36,552 nt of DNA from Clostridium cylindrosporum DSM 605 (GTDB taxonomy: Bacteria; Bacillota; Clostridia; Clostridiales; Caloramatoraceae): positions 1 through 36,552 of the forward strand of contig NZ_LFVU01000008.1 of assembly GCF_001047375.1 (NCBI RefSeq), read 5' to 3'. This document shows, piece after piece, positions 8,508-18,140 of the stretch. Position 1 is the stretch's first letter. Each line of letters opens with the position of its first letter. Made by a program: the position numbers and the translations under genes. The notes under the pieces were generated by a model. The model was not told the origin of the DNA and did not search any database. It saw only the letters and a list, made by a program, of their open reading frames with translations.

Positions 8508-9617
8508 TTATTTCATTTTAGCAAATATCATTCTACCTGCTGCTGTTTGAAGGACACTTGTTACTATAACGTCTACATCCTCACCAAGATGACGCTTTCC
8601 ACCTTCAACAACAATCATAGTTCCATCATCTAAGTATGAAACTCCCTGTCCACTTTCCTTACCATCTTTAACTATTGATAAGTGCATCTCTTCTCCAGGT
8701 ATAACTACTGGCTTAATAGCATTTGAAAGTTCATTTATATTAAGTACAGGAACACCTTGGAATTCTGCTACCTTATTAAGGTTAAAGTCATTGGTAATAA
8801 CTTTACCTTTAACTTCTTCCGCTAACTTAAGAAGCTTAGTATCAACTTCTTGAAGAGATGGAAAATCCTTCTCTGATATTTCTATCTTAATTGGAAGTTC
8901 TTTTTGAATTTGGTTTAATAAATCAAGTCCTCTTCTTCCCCTAGTTCTTTTTAGAGAATCCGAAGAATCTGCTATATGACGAAGTTCCTCTAAAACGAAT
9001 GAAGGAATTACAATTGTTCCCTCAACAAAACCTGTTTTAAGAATATCAAATATTCTCCCGTCAATTATTACACTTGTATCTAAAACCTTAGGTGTTGCTC
9101 CTACAGGAGTTTTTTCCTTTGGCTTCTTTTCTCTAGTAAATTTCTTTAAAAATGATGCTGATCTTGCGAACTCTCCCTTTTTCTTCATTGCTATCTTAAT
9201 ACCTAGTACACCACATACAATATTAACAATAGCAGAAATAATCGTTCCTATAACCGATAGTAGTGGAGTCGCTGATAAAAACTTTATAAATGAGCTAACT
9301 AATAGATTAGCAAGCACAAGCCCTACAATAAGACCAGCTAGTCCTGATATTATATCCCCTGTAGGTATTCTTTGAATAGAACCTTCAATTGAAGTAATAA
9401 AGCTAGTAATAAGGTTTATAATAAAAGGTGACAACAAGTAAAATATAATTCCAAAAAGTATAGAAATAACTGTACTAAAAATAGCAGTGTTAGTGGTACT
9501 ACCTTGTATTCTCATAATTCCGTTAATAAACTCTAAATCCTTTAGTCCATATGCTGAAAGCATCCCAATCAATATACCAGCTAAAGTAATTAAGGTCCTA
9601 AAAATTTTATTTAGCAT
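8508..9617 (-). CDS. Membrane PIN/TRAM-domain protein (YacL family)
   Basis: A 369-aa protein. Four hydrophobic segments fill residues 1-145 (about 5-25, 45-72, 88-115 and 118-142). A basic linker follows, then a PIN nuclease domain from about 176 (KVLDTSVIIDGRI with Asp180, the LEELRHIADSS segment, and VITNDFNLNKVA). A C-terminal TRAM-like RNA-binding domain follows from about 300. It matches YacL of Bacillus, conserved in this gene neighbourhood; its RNA target is unknown to me. The ATG is preceded by GGGAGGTG. A TTGCTT-17-TATATT promoter lies upstream (9701-9673). Confidence 0.9.
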   Translation of the reverse strand: MLNKIFRTLITLAGILIGMLSAYGLKDLEFINGIMRIQGSTTNTAIFSTVISILFGIIFYLLSPFIINLITSFITSIEGSIQRIPTGDIISGLAGLIVGLVLANLLVSSFIKFLSATPLLSVIGTIISAIVNIVCGVLGIKIAMKKKGEFARSASFLKKFTREKKPKEKTPVGATPKVLDTSVIIDGRIFDILKTGFVEGTIVIPSFVLEELRHIADSSDSLKRTRGRRGLDLLNQIQKELPIKIEISEKDFPSLQEVDTKLLKLAEEVKGKVITNDFNLNKVAEFQGVPVLNINELSNAIKPVVIPGEEMHLSIVKDGKESGQGVSYLDDGTMIVVEGGKRHLGEDVDVIVTSVLQTAAGRMIFAKMK

Positions 9618-9672
9618 TCGTACACCTCCCTTTTAAGACCTTCTTTAGTATTTCAAACATAATTTTACTCTT

Positions 9673-9701
9673 AATATACATTAAACTAATAGAAAAAGCA
9701 A
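9673..9701 (-). promoter_or_regulatory. Probable promoter of the PIN/TRAM gene
   Basis: TTGCTT (9701-9696), 17 bases, TATATT (9678-9673), placed about 60 bases before the ATG on the minus strand. A moderate match to the sigma-A consensus. Confidence 0.45.
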
Positions 9702-9742
9702 TTTCAATTCAATAAAGATTATGTTACGAAACCATTAATATA

Positions 9743-10231
9743 CTAATTCGTCATAAAGTTCTTATCTCCTTTTATTATAGACATTTTTATATTATCAATA
9801 TTTATATTTAATACTAATGCTATTTCCTCTGACACCATATCTAGTATGTCTTTAAAGAACTTTTCTTCACTTTTTGAAATCTTTTTTTTCTTTTTTAATC
9901 CAATAATATTTTTTAATACATTAGACATATTATAAATATTTCCTTCTTTTATTGTTCTTGTATATAATTTATATCTATCTAGCCACTTCCCTGACAAATC
10001 CTCATATGGATGATTAAATATTTCAATTATCTCTAAACACTCTTCTTCGCTTATACATTTCCTTATACCCTTAGAACCTCTTGCTTCTACAGGTACCATA
10101 GTTATAATATCACTTGTTAGTTTTATAATATAATATTTATTAATATCACCATAAACTTCTCTTTCCTCTATATTAATAACTACTCCTGCGCCAAAACTTG
10201 GATAAAATACCTTATCACCTATATATAACAT
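9743..10231 (-). CDS. CarD-family transcriptional regulator
   Basis: A 162-aa protein. Residues 1-60 match the CarD/CdnL/TRCF RNA-polymerase interacting domain (MLYIGDKVFYPSFGAGVV, YYIIKL, VPVEA). A helical C-terminal half follows with a run of lysines (LKKKKKISKSEEKFFKDIL, about 115-133) like other CdnL proteins. CarD proteins bind the RNAP beta subunit and stabilise open complexes at rRNA and other promoters. The frame extends to 10240, but those upstream GTG/ATG codons overlap or crowd the AGGAGTG site; the ATG at 10231 has eight bases of spacing. It normally lies between disA and yacL in clostridia, as here. Confidence 0.9.
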   Translation of the reverse strand: MLYIGDKVFYPSFGAGVVINIEEREVYGDINKYYIIKLTSDIITMVPVEARGSKGIRKCISEEECLEIIEIFNHPYEDLSGKWLDRYKLYTRTIKEGNIYNMSNVLKNIIGLKKKKKISKSEEKFFKDILDMVSEEIALVLNINIDNIKMSIIKGDKNFMTN

Positions 10232-10364
10232 TTTCATCACTCCTAAACAAAAATATACCTTCCATTTTTACATAGCTATCCTCTATAAAAGTATTTTTGT
10301 TATTATTATATAAATCTAATCCCAATTTGTTTACATAATACTATATTTTCTTTTATGAAAACAT

Positions 10365-10394
10365 TTGACACAAGGTTGTGTGAAAATTTATAAT
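10365..10394 (+). promoter_or_regulatory. Promoter of the 131-aa Cys-rich gene
   Basis: TTGACA (10365-10370), 18-base spacer, TATAAT (10389-10394) on the plus strand, with the predicted start about 70 bases before the gene. The spacer between this gene and the divergent CarD gene is about 240 bases and very AT-rich. I see no clear promoter for the CarD gene in it, only a weak TAAACA-17-TATAAT. Confidence 0.7.
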
Positions 10395-10472
10395 ATTATT
10401 AATAGTAACAACTTTAAGGTTTAGTCTTTTACTCTACCTTTACAGAAAATATTTTTAAAGGAGTGGAAGTAC

Positions 10473-10868
10473 ATGGACAATATATCTATATCAACCTTCC
10501 AAGATACAGTAAATGAAGCACTTGTTCGTCATAAAAGTTTGATTGATATTATGACAAAGATTTCAGAGTCATCAGCTAGAATAAACAGGGCTATTGCAAA
10601 GTCTGTTACTGGGTGTGGCTGTATAGAGCTTGCAGCTCATAAGCAATCTATTCCACTTGATTCATCCCTTGATGATGCATCTCAGATACTAACTCACCAA
10701 GTTAATGGTTCTATTTGTGAACATTGTAGGGAAGTTTTACAAGACGAGATAGGAAATCACTTTTTCTATATTACCTCTGCTTGTAACGCTCTAAACATCA
10801 ATCTCGAGGATACTCTAGTTAAAGAACTTGATAAGATAGCTACTCTTGGAAAATATAGTATGCTATAA
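10473..10868 (+). CDS. Conserved clostridial protein with CxC and CxxC motifs, function unknown
   Basis: A soluble, mostly helical 131-aa protein with no signal peptide. It has cysteines at 48 and 50 (TGCGC) and at 82 and 85 (ICEHC), plus Cys104. The spacing suggests a bound metal or a redox pair. I recall similar short proteins in other clostridia near disA, sometimes labelled DUF1573 because of the CGC motif, but I cannot confirm this. The helical pattern is also loosely MazG-like. It is the only plus-strand gene in this region, with its own good promoter, an AAGGAGTGG ribosome site, and a hairpin shared with disA downstream. Confidence 0.7.
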   Translation: MDNISISTFQDTVNEALVRHKSLIDIMTKISESSARINRAIAKSVTGCGCIELAAHKQSIPLDSSLDDASQILTHQVNGSICEHCREVLQDEIGNHFFYITSACNALNINLEDTLVKELDKIATLGKYSML

Positions 10869-10891
10869 ATAACTTTTAATTTAAATAAAAA

Positions 10892-10915
10892 AGAGAGTGA
10901 ATTAATTCACTCTCT
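10892..10915 (-). terminator. Shared terminator between the Cys-rich gene and disA
   Basis: A perfect palindrome (AGAGAGTGAATT and its complement) followed on the minus strand by T6-A-T3, so it is strong for disA. It overlaps the disA stop codon. On the plus strand the tail is weak (ATATGTTT). Confidence 0.8.
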
Positions 10916-11978
10916 ATATGTTTCTATCTATAAGAACCTGTTCTTGTATCTTTCTAAGTCCCTCTCGAATAGCCTTTGCTCTTGCCTCTCCAATCCCCTC
11001 TACATCATCTAATTGTTCAATAGTTGCTCTCATAATTCTCTTTAAGTACATAAATTCCTTAATTAGATTTTCGATAACACTTTGAGGCATTCTTGGGATT
11101 CTGTTTAAAAGCCTATATCCCTTTGATGAAATCATAGTTTCCATCATAGAATCAGGTGAGTATCCTAGTAGTTTACATATAACATTAAGTTCTACTATAT
11201 CCTCTGCTGAAAGAGTTTTTATACTCTTTAAAACTTCTTCATAGTCCTTTTTCTCATACGTATAGTCCTTAATAAGTAGTTCTCCCTCTTCTTCCATATT
11301 ACCTATAAGGTCGTCTAGCTGCATTGATACTAGTCTTCCCTCATCTCCAAGTTCACATATGAATCTTTCTATTTCATATACTATTCTCATAACAAGTTCA
11401 TATCTTTGTACAGTATTTGCTACATCATATACTGTAACTAAATCCTCAAACTCAAGTGCAGAGATGTTGGTAATTGCCTCATCTAAAACAACCTTATATC
11501 TCTCAAGAGTTTGTACCGCTTGATTAGCCTTGTTTAGTACCGTATTTGTATCCTTTAAAATATACTTTAAATTACCACGATAAACAGTTATTAAGTTTCT
11601 TCTTTGAGATATTGCAATAACTATTCCACCTGTTTGTTTGCTTACTCTTTCTGCTGTTCTATGACGAGTACCGGTTTCCCTTGTATTAATTGAGGCATCA
11701 GGTAACAATTGTGCATTAGCATATATTATACGCTTCATATCTGTACTAATAACAATTGCACCATCCATTTTAGCTAATTCATAAAGATATGCGGGACTAT
11801 ACTCACTATTAATATAAAAACCACCATCGGTTATTTTCATTATTTCTTCTTCATCACCTATAACTATAAGTCCACCTGTTTTTGCTTTAAGCACATTTTC
11901 AAGTCCATCTCTTAGTGATGTTCCAGGTGCCATTATACTAAGAAGGTCTAAAAGGTTTTTTTCCCTACAATCCTTCAT
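10914..11978 (-). CDS. disA: DNA integrity scanning protein DisA (diadenylate cyclase)
   Basis: A 354-aa protein of standard length. The N-terminal DAC domain has DGA at 72-74 and GTRHRTAER at 103-111, the two motifs that make c-di-AMP from two ATP. A central helical region follows, and the C terminus carries helix-hairpin-helix repeats (LDDVEGIGEARAKAIREGL) that bind branched DNA. It links DNA damage to c-di-AMP signalling and, in Bacillus, delays sporulation. It follows radA, its usual partner, but the 213-base gap suggests its own promoter. The ATG has AGGGGGATAG upstream. Confidence 0.97.
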   Translation of the reverse strand: MKDCREKNLLDLLSIMAPGTSLRDGLENVLKAKTGGLIVIGDEEEIMKITDGGFYINSEYSPAYLYELAKMDGAIVISTDMKRIIYANAQLLPDASINTRETGTRHRTAERVSKQTGGIVIAISQRRNLITVYRGNLKYILKDTNTVLNKANQAVQTLERYKVVLDEAITNISALEFEDLVTVYDVANTVQRYELVMRIVYEIERFICELGDEGRLVSMQLDDLIGNMEEEGELLIKDYTYEKKDYEEVLKSIKTLSAEDIVELNVICKLLGYSPDSMMETMISSKGYRLLNRIPRMPQSVIENLIKEFMYLKRIMRATIEQLDDVEGIGEARAKAIREGLRKIQEQVLIDRNI

Positions 11979-12191
11979 ATTCTATCCCCCTAAACTTTCA
12001 TAAAGCTGGTAAAACTCAAATTATATTCCATACACCAATCTAACACTTTAATTACCATAAAATATATATTCTACCTAGTTCTTTATCGTTACTTTAGTAT
12101 TATCTATATAGTTTTCTATATTAAACTTCTTTTACATTAATGATAATAACATAAACCTTGTGTACAATAAAGATTACACCTTTATTATATT

Positions 12192-13583
12192 CTATCCATT
12201 AAATACATCTTGTATAACTTCCATCAGATTTTTACACTCTATAACTTTTAAAGAAGAAAATTTAATTTTTCTAAGTATTGACCCCTTAGCAATATAGGCT
12301 TTTTTAAATCCCATTCTATCAACTTCCTTAAGCCTTGCCTCTAGTGAGGGAACCTTTTTAAGTTCTCCAGTAAGTCCTACATCAGAAATAAATACAGTAT
12401 CACTACTTATAGCTACTTCTTTAATTGATGATGCTATACTCATAATAGTGCATAGATTTATTGCAGCTTCACGAAGTCTAAGCCCACCTGTTGTTTTTAG
12501 GACTACATTTTTATTAGCCATATTCATGTATCCTCTTTGCTCTAGAATAGATATTAAAGTGTTTAACTGGTCACGCCCTATACTTTCACATATTCTAGAT
12601 GGGTATGGCATAAATGAATTTGATACTAGGGACTCTATTTCTAGTATAATTGGTCTTGAACCTTCTCTTATAGCTGTTAGAGCTGTTCCTACAGCCTCAC
12701 ATCCCTCTTCCCTTTTAGTCATAAAAAACTCAGAAGGATTGTCAATAGACATCATTCCCTCTTCGGTCATAGAGAAAAATCCCATTTCTCCTGTACTTCC
12801 AAATCTATTTTTGGTGGCTATAAGGCTTCTAAGCTCCTCATCACTATCACCTTCAATAACAAGTACAGTATCAACTAAGTGTTCAAGTGATCTAAGACCC
12901 GCTATTTCCTCATTTTTATTCATTTGCCCAACAAGAAAAACAGCCCTTGGCCTTATTCTATCTTTAGCTATTCTTAATAATTCACTTGCACATTCCATAG
13001 TTTGGGTTGGAGAACCTGCTCTTGATGGAAGATATTCATCTAGGGTAAATGTTTGTATACTATCAACTATTATAAGATCTGGATCAATTTCATTTACTGC
13101 TGAAACTACACTATCCATACTGGTTGTTGAAATAACCCATATATTATCATTTATTACCTTAAGTATTCTCCCTGCCCTATTTCTAATTTGACTGTCACTT
13201 TCTTCACCTGATGCATAAAGCACCTTCATACCATTTGATGATATATCACTTGCAACTTGAAGAAGAAGTGTAGATTTTCCTGCTCCTGGTTTTGCAGTAA
13301 TTATGGTTATAGAGTCTCTAACTATTCCTCCTCCCATAACTCTGTTAAATTCATTTATACTAGTAACTATCCTATCGCTATTAGTTGCTACAACCTCTGA
13401 AAGCTTTTTTATTGTAGCGCTACTTTCAAACACACGTACCCCTGATTTATTAGAAGCCTTTTTAGGCTGAACACTTCTCTCCTCAAATGTATTCCAATTA
13501 TCACACTCTGGACATTTACCCATCCACTTTGGAGATTCATATGTGCATTCCTTGCAAACAAAGACAACCTTTGACTTTGCCAT
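12192..13583 (-). CDS. radA: DNA repair protein RadA
   Basis: A 463-aa protein. The N-terminal zinc finger has Cys10, 13, 24 and 27. A RecA-like ATPase carries Walker A (AKPGAGKST) and the RadA-specific KNRFG motif. The C-terminal domain resembles the Lon protease fold. RadA is a hexameric helicase acting in branch migration and recombination repair. The frame reaches 13601, but the ATG at 13583 starts the conserved MAKSK segment, with AGGATG upstream. TTGGAT (13656-13651) and TATAGT (13633-13628) with 17-base spacing form a likely promoter, since clpC ends in a terminator. Confidence 0.96.
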   Translation of the reverse strand: MAKSKVVFVCKECTYESPKWMGKCPECDNWNTFEERSVQPKKASNKSGVRVFESSATIKKLSEVVATNSDRIVTSINEFNRVMGGGIVRDSITIITAKPGAGKSTLLLQVASDISSNGMKVLYASGEESDSQIRNRAGRILKVINDNIWVISTTSMDSVVSAVNEIDPDLIIVDSIQTFTLDEYLPSRAGSPTQTMECASELLRIAKDRIRPRAVFLVGQMNKNEEIAGLRSLEHLVDTVLVIEGDSDEELRSLIATKNRFGSTGEMGFFSMTEEGMMSIDNPSEFFMTKREEGCEAVGTALTAIREGSRPIILEIESLVSNSFMPYPSRICESIGRDQLNTLISILEQRGYMNMANKNVVLKTTGGLRLREAAINLCTIMSIASSIKEVAISSDTVFISDVGLTGELKKVPSLEARLKEVDRMGFKKAYIAKGSILRKIKFSSLKVIECKNLMEVIQDVFNG

Positions 13584-13627
13584 GATATCACATCCTAACA
13601 AACTAAATATTTTCTTAATCTATAATA

Positions 13628-13656
13628 ACTATATCCTAAAATATAATTTAATCCAA
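13628..13656 (-). promoter_or_regulatory. Probable radA promoter
   Basis: TTGGAT, 17 bases, TATAGT on the minus strand, lying between the clpC terminator and the radA start about 45 bases before the ATG. Confidence 0.5.
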
Positions 13657-13681
13657 CATTTATTGGTGTACAAAAGTAAAG

Positions 13682-13713
13682 GGCATCTATAACCTACAAG
13701 GATTATAGATGCC
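13682..13713 (-). terminator. Terminator of the ctsR-mcsA-mcsB-clpC operon
   Basis: An 11-base stem (GGCATCTATAA) with a 10-base loop just after the clpC stop, followed on the minus strand by a T-rich tail (CTTTACTTTT). Confidence 0.8.
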
Positions 13714-13718
13714 ACTTT

Positions 13719-16217
13719 TTAGTCTAGTTGTTCATCTTCAGATTTTTTATCTTTTACTTCTATAACATTGTCCTTATTACTTGGAACATACTCGCTTCTA
13801 GGGATAAATATAACTTTATCTTCTTTATAATCCATTACTATACTGTCACCTTTTTTAACTTCTCCCTTAAGCATTTCCTCTGATAGCTTATCCTCAACTG
13901 TTTTTGTAATTGCACGTCTTAAAGGTCTAGCTCCATATGTTTTATCATATCCTACCTTTGCAAGATGTTTTGTAACTTCCTCTGTATAGTCAAGATTAAT
14001 CTCAACTTCCTTAAGTCTTTTTGCAACTGAATCAAGCATAAGACCTACTATCTCTTCTATATCATTTTCACTTAACTTATGGAAAATAACAATTTCATCA
14101 ATTCTATTTAAGAATTCTGGTCTAAAGTGTCTCTTAAGGTCTTCCATAATTCTTTCCTTCATCTTTTCATACTCTGAAGCTTCCTGAGCCTTAGTAGTAT
14201 TTCCGAATCCTAGTGGAGCTTTTTCAACTGTATGTGCTCCAAGGTTTGATGTCATAATAACAATTGAATTTTTAAAGTCTACTGTTTTACCTTGACCGCT
14301 TGTTACTCTACCATCCTCAAGAATTTGAAGCAGTACATTAAATACATCTGGATGAGCCTTTTCAATCTCATCAAATAGTATTACTGAATAAGGATTACGT
14401 CTAATTGCCTCTGTTAACTGTCCACCTTCTTCATATCCTACATATCCTGGAGGTGAACCAATAAGTCTTGATACTGAATGTTTCTCCATGTATTCAGACA
14501 TATCAACTCTTATAATGTCATTTTCACTTCCAAACATAGCCTCTGCTAGTGCCTTAGATAATTCTGTTTTACCAACACCTGTAGGCCCTAGGAAGATAAA
14601 TGAACCAATTGGTCTTTTCGGATCCTTAAGTCCTACTCTAGCACGTCTTACTGCTCTAGATAATGCTTCTATAGCTTCTTGTTGGCCTACAACTCTTTCA
14701 TGAAGAATTTCTTCAAGCTTTAGAAGTCTTTTTGATTCATCCTCTGAAAGTTTGTTAACAGGAATTCCTGACCATCTTGAAACAACAAATGCTATATCCT
14801 CTTCTCCTACAAGCAGTTTATCACTAAGCTTTTCTTCACTCCAAGTATTTTTAGCTTCTTGAAGTTTTTCACAAAGTTCATTTTCTCTGTTTTTAAGCTC
14901 TGCAGCTTTTTCAAAGTTCTCTGTTTTAACAGCCTCTTCCTTGTCCTTTTTAATGCTTTCAAGTTCATCCTCAAGGCCCTTTAGGTTATCCGGTGCAGTT
15001 AGATTTTGAATTCTAACCCTTGATGCTGCCTCATCCATAAGATCAATTGCCTTATCAGGTAAAAATCTATCTGGAATATATCTTATAGACATTTCTACAG
15101 CTGCCTTTAGTGCTTCATCTGTAATATGAAGTCTATGATGTGCTTCATACTTATCACGAAGTCCCTTTAGAATTTCAAGTGCTTCTTCCTTACTTGGTTC
15201 TCCAACAGTTACTGGCTGGAATCTTCTCTCAAGGGCTGAATCCTTTTCGATGTATTTTCTATATTCTTCAATAGTTGTAGCACCGATTATTTGTATTTCT
15301 CCCCTTGCTAAAGCTGGCTTTAGTATATTAGATGCATCTATTGCACCTTCTGCACCACCTGCTCCAATTATTGTGTGCACCTCATCCACAAATAATATAA
15401 CATCACCTGCTGTTTTAACCTCATCCATTACAGATTTTAGTCTTTCCTCAAACTCTCCTCTGTATTTAGCACCAGCAAGCATTGAAGATATATCTAGTGT
15501 ATAAACCTTTTTATCACGTAGTATTTCTGGTACCTTACCCTCTACAATCTTTTGAGCAAGTCCCTCTGCAATAGCTGTTTTACCAACTCCAGGCTCACCA
15601 ATTAGACATGGATTATTCTTACTTCTTCTACTTAATATCTCTACTACTCTTTCAGTTTCAGAATCACGGCCTATAATTGGGTCTATCTTTCCTTCCTCAG
15701 CCATCTTAGTAAGGTTACGAGAGAACTTATCAAGTTCCTTCGTAGATGTTGATGACTTTTTCTCAGGAGTTGCACCATTATTTCCTCCGCCAAATGAGGC
15801 TATAATCTTTTCTTTAAACTTATCAAGGTCTACTGATAACCTAACAAGAATAGTATGAGCAAGACTTTCAGCATCCTCAGCAATTGCAAGTAGAATATGC
15901 TCAGGTGCTACAAAACTATGTCCAAGTGACCTTGAAACTGACCTTGATACCTCCATAAGTCTTTTTGTTCTAGGAGTTAGCGGTAGAGTTTGAGGTTCAA
16001 ACCCTATACTTCCCTTACCTTCTATATCAACAATTTCCTTTGTTATTTTTTCACTAGTTACACCAAATTCTAATAATATATTAGAAGCATTTTCTCCTTC
16101 TTTAATCATACCAAGAAGAATATGCTCTGTTCCAACGAAACTATGTCCAAGATCCTTTGCAGCCTCTGCTGATGCATATATAACCTTTTGACTTCTTTCT
16201 GTAAATCCTCCAAACAT
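13719..16217 (-). CDS. clpC: Clp protease ATPase subunit ClpC
   Basis: An 832-aa Hsp100 unfoldase. The two Clp N repeats (1-140) bind adaptors and phospho-arginine substrates. The first AAA+ module has Walker A GEPGVGKT at 207-214 and Walker B ILFVDE near 274. The middle domain has a UVR-like helix ([15 protein letters not shown], 431-445). The second AAA+ module has GPTGVGKT at 544-551 and the C-terminal D2 domain. It feeds substrates, including McsB-marked proteins, to ClpP. It is last in the CtsR operon, with AGGAGG before the ATG. Confidence 0.97.
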   Translation of the reverse strand: MFGGFTERSQKVIYASAEAAKDLGHSFVGTEHILLGMIKEGENASNILLEFGVTSEKITKEIVDIEGKGSIGFEPQTLPLTPRTKRLMEVSRSVSRSLGHSFVAPEHILLAIAEDAESLAHTILVRLSVDLDKFKEKIIASFGGGNNGATPEKKSSTSTKELDKFSRNLTKMAEEGKIDPIIGRDSETERVVEILSRRSKNNPCLIGEPGVGKTAIAEGLAQKIVEGKVPEILRDKKVYTLDISSMLAGAKYRGEFEERLKSVMDEVKTAGDVILFVDEVHTIIGAGGAEGAIDASNILKPALARGEIQIIGATTIEEYRKYIEKDSALERRFQPVTVGEPSKEEALEILKGLRDKYEAHHRLHITDEALKAAVEMSIRYIPDRFLPDKAIDLMDEAASRVRIQNLTAPDNLKGLEDELESIKKDKEEAVKTENFEKAAELKNRENELCEKLQEAKNTWSEEKLSDKLLVGEEDIAFVVSRWSGIPVNKLSEDESKRLLKLEEILHERVVGQQEAIEALSRAVRRARVGLKDPKRPIGSFIFLGPTGVGKTELSKALAEAMFGSENDIIRVDMSEYMEKHSVSRLIGSPPGYVGYEEGGQLTEAIRRNPYSVILFDEIEKAHPDVFNVLLQILEDGRVTSGQGKTVDFKNSIVIMTSNLGAHTVEKAPLGFGNTTKAQEASEYEKMKERIMEDLKRHFRPEFLNRIDEIVIFHKLSENDIEEIVGLMLDSVAKRLKEVEINLDYTEEVTKHLAKVGYDKTYGARPLRRAITKTVEDKLSEEMLKGEVKKGDSIVMDYKEDKVIFIPRSEYVPSNKDNVIEVKDKKSEDEQLD

Positions 16218-16229
16218 GTTAACTCCTCC

Positions 16230-17228
16230 TTACTTAAACAATTTATTAAGTATTTTTCCTCTTTCTATGTCTCTTTCCCTAGGAGTCATTTCCTTCGATG
16301 ATATTCTTTGAATATTACCTGACTGAATAGTTTCTATAGCATTATTTATATCCTTTAGTTCAATATCATTAATTATTCCCATTTCTACGCCACATCTAAC
16401 ATTAGATAATAAATTTAATGCATCAATAGCTGAAAATAATTTACCATACTTTAGTATTCCCAAAGATCTAAATATTGAATCTTCAAACTCAACTTTTCCT
16501 TTAGATATAAGAGCTTGTCTAGCCTTTATTTCATCTTTTATAATTTTATTAGTTACATTTGTTATGGCCTCTATTATATCCTTCTCTGATACTCCAAGGG
16601 ACACTTGATTAGACACTTGATACATATTCCCGAAACCTTCACTTCCTTCTCCATAAAGCCCTCTAATCGTCATTCCAAAACTCCCTATGCTATTGCTAAG
16701 TTTTTGAATAAGTCCATTTTTGCTTAAAGCTGGAAGATGAAGCATCATTGATGCACGAAGTCCTGTTCCTATATTACTTGGACAGCTTGTAAGATATCCA
16801 TATTGAGGATCATAGGCATATGTTAAACTTTCTTCTATTAAGTCATCTATTTTATTTGCTAAATCAAAACTTTTTTCAATATCAAAACCCTTATTTATAA
16901 CTTGAAGCCTAATATGATCTTCTTCATTAATCATAATAGATACTGTCTCATCTCTATTAATAAGAGCAGCACCTTTATTTGAATTTAAAAGCTCCTTACT
17001 AATCAAATGTTTTTCAACTAATGACAGTCTATCGTAGGCTTTAATTTCATTTATCTTTATTAATTCAAAGTCCTTTGATATATATGAGTTACTTTCCTTT
17101 ATAGATGAAGTAACCCTTTCCTCTACTCTCTTTGCTAGAGTATCATCTAGCTTACTTGGAAATGGCATATTACTTAGATTTCTAGCAAGCCTAATTCTAT
17201 TTGATATAACCACTGATTCATTATTCAC
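16230..17228 (-). CDS. mcsB: Protein arginine kinase McsB
   Basis: A 332-aa phosphagen-kinase-like enzyme without the N-terminal domain of creatine kinases. It shows SNRIRLARNLSNMPFP, the nucleotide-binding arginine segment, and the active-site loop LTSCPSNIGTGLRASMML. McsB phosphorylates arginines on CtsR and on damaged proteins, marking them for ClpC-ClpP. An open frame reaches GTG 17237, but that codon lies inside the GAGGTGAT ribosome site. The GTG at 17228 is better spaced. The McsA stop overlaps this ribosome site, so the two are translationally coupled. Confidence 0.95.
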   Translation of the reverse strand: MNNESVVISNRIRLARNLSNMPFPSKLDDTLAKRVEERVTSSIKESNSYISKDFELIKINEIKAYDRLSLVEKHLISKELLNSNKGAALINRDETVSIMINEEDHIRLQVINKGFDIEKSFDLANKIDDLIEESLTYAYDPQYGYLTSCPSNIGTGLRASMMLHLPALSKNGLIQKLSNSIGSFGMTIRGLYGEGSEGFGNMYQVSNQVSLGVSEKDIIEAITNVTNKIIKDEIKARQALISKGKVEFEDSIFRSLGILKYGKLFSAIDALNLLSNVRCGVEMGIINDIELKDINNAIETIQSGNIQRISSKEMTPRERDIERGKILNKLFK

Positions 17229-17238
17229 ATATATCACC

Positions 17239-17580
17239 TCACGCCTCAGTAATACCTTTTTTCTTTATTAAGTCCCGTAGTCTTGCCGCCTCTATATAAT
17301 CTTCCCTTTCTACCGCTAGATTAAGCTCCTTTTTAAGTTTATCTAATTCATTATTTAGCTTTATATCTACTTTTGATGGAGTTTTTCCTATATGCTCTGT
17401 TTTTCCATGAATTCTTTTAATTATAGGATTCAGGTCTTCATTAAATATCTCATAACACTTACTACATCCAAGTCTTCCTGTTCTCTTGTAGGTTTCAATA
17501 TCCATATTGCATAAAGGACAAACTTTTCTTTTGTAATTTGTTATACCTAATGGTTCAAATATAAATGCATCTCCAAACAT
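17239..17580 (-). CDS. mcsA: McsA, activator of McsB (short form)
   Basis: A 113-aa protein. One zinc module is present (Cys21-x2-Cys24 and Cys39-x2-Cys42, with KRTGRLGCSKCYE), then IHGKTEHIGKTPSK, then a UVR motif coiled coil (LNLAVEREDYIEAARLRDLI, 86-105). McsA proteins such as those of Bacillus and Staphylococcus are about 180 aa with two such zinc modules. The N-terminal one is missing here. The gap to ctsR is only 25 bases and holds a good AAGGAGG, so this is not a mis-called start. It activates McsB and tunes CtsR release. Confidence 0.9.
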   Translation of the reverse strand: MFGDAFIFEPLGITNYKRKVCPLCNMDIETYKRTGRLGCSKCYEIFNEDLNPIIKRIHGKTEHIGKTPSKVDIKLNNELDKLKKELNLAVEREDYIEAARLRDLIKKKGITEA

Positions 17581-17605
17581 AAACCTACCTCCTTAATTAA
17601 AATAA

Positions 17606-18061
17606 TCAATTTAAAACACTTATAAGCATCGCCTTTAAAATATTACTTCTTACATAATCCTTGGAGGAGATAACACTTAAAGTATTATCAGATACAGCAT
17701 ACTTCATGATATTTTCCTCTCTAGAATTTATAAGTCCCTCATCCTTAAAAATATCTATATATTGAAAAGCCTCTCTTTGGCTTACTTTCTCACCTATATT
17801 TTTAAGTATTACACCTTTTATATAATCATCTTCAGATATATTTATCTTAGTGATCTTAATACAGCCACCACCGCCTCTTCTACTTTCAATGTAATATCCC
17901 TTTGTTGATGTAAACCTTGTTGTTAATACATAATTTATCTGAGAAGGGGCACAATGAAATATATTAGCTAACTCGTTTCTTTGAATTAAAATTTCGTCTT
18001 GTGCTGTTTCTTCGAACATTTCTTTAATAAATTCCTCTATAACATCACTAAGTCTTGCCAC
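17606..18061 (-). CDS. ctsR: Transcriptional repressor CtsR
   Basis: A 151-aa winged-helix repressor of class III heat-shock genes. The DNA-binding wing RRGGGGCIKI is fully conserved, preceded by the helix-turn-helix (NELANIFHCAPSQINYVL). The C-terminal half dimerises and is the site of McsB action. It begins at GTG 18061 with GAGGTGATTCA before it. A CtsR operator lies just upstream, so the operon is autoregulated. Confidence 0.96.
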   Translation of the reverse strand: MARLSDVIEEFIKEMFEETAQDEILIQRNELANIFHCAPSQINYVLTTRFTSTKGYYIESRRGGGGCIKITKINISEDDYIKGVILKNIGEKVSQREAFQYIDIFKDEGLINSREENIMKYAVSDNTLSVISSKDYVRSNILKAMLISVLN

Positions 18062-18081
18062 TGAATCACCTCATTTTTATC

Positions 18082-18098
18082 TTTGACTTTCTTTGACC
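18082..18098 (-). promoter_or_regulatory. CtsR operator (heptad direct repeat)
   Basis: On the minus strand the 17 bases read GGTCAAA-GAA-AGTCAAA, a perfect fit to the CtsR consensus RGTCAAA-NAN-RGTCAAA. It lies between the -10 element and ctsR, downstream of the predicted start of transcription. Confidence 0.93.
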
Positions 18099-18112
18099 TT
18101 TAACTTAATTAT

Positions 18113-18140
18113 ATTATAACTCACTTAATAAATTAGCCAA
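18113..18140 (-). promoter_or_regulatory. Promoter of the ctsR operon
   Basis: TATAAT (18118-18113) with TTGGCT (18140-18135) 16 bases upstream on the minus strand. The -35 lies on one arm of the upstream hairpin. Confidence 0.7.

Noticed and set aside
12448-13191. Long open frame (247 codons) on the plus strand opposite radA
   Set aside because: It mirrors the radA codons, has no ribosome site or recognisable domain, and radA is unmistakable on the other strand.
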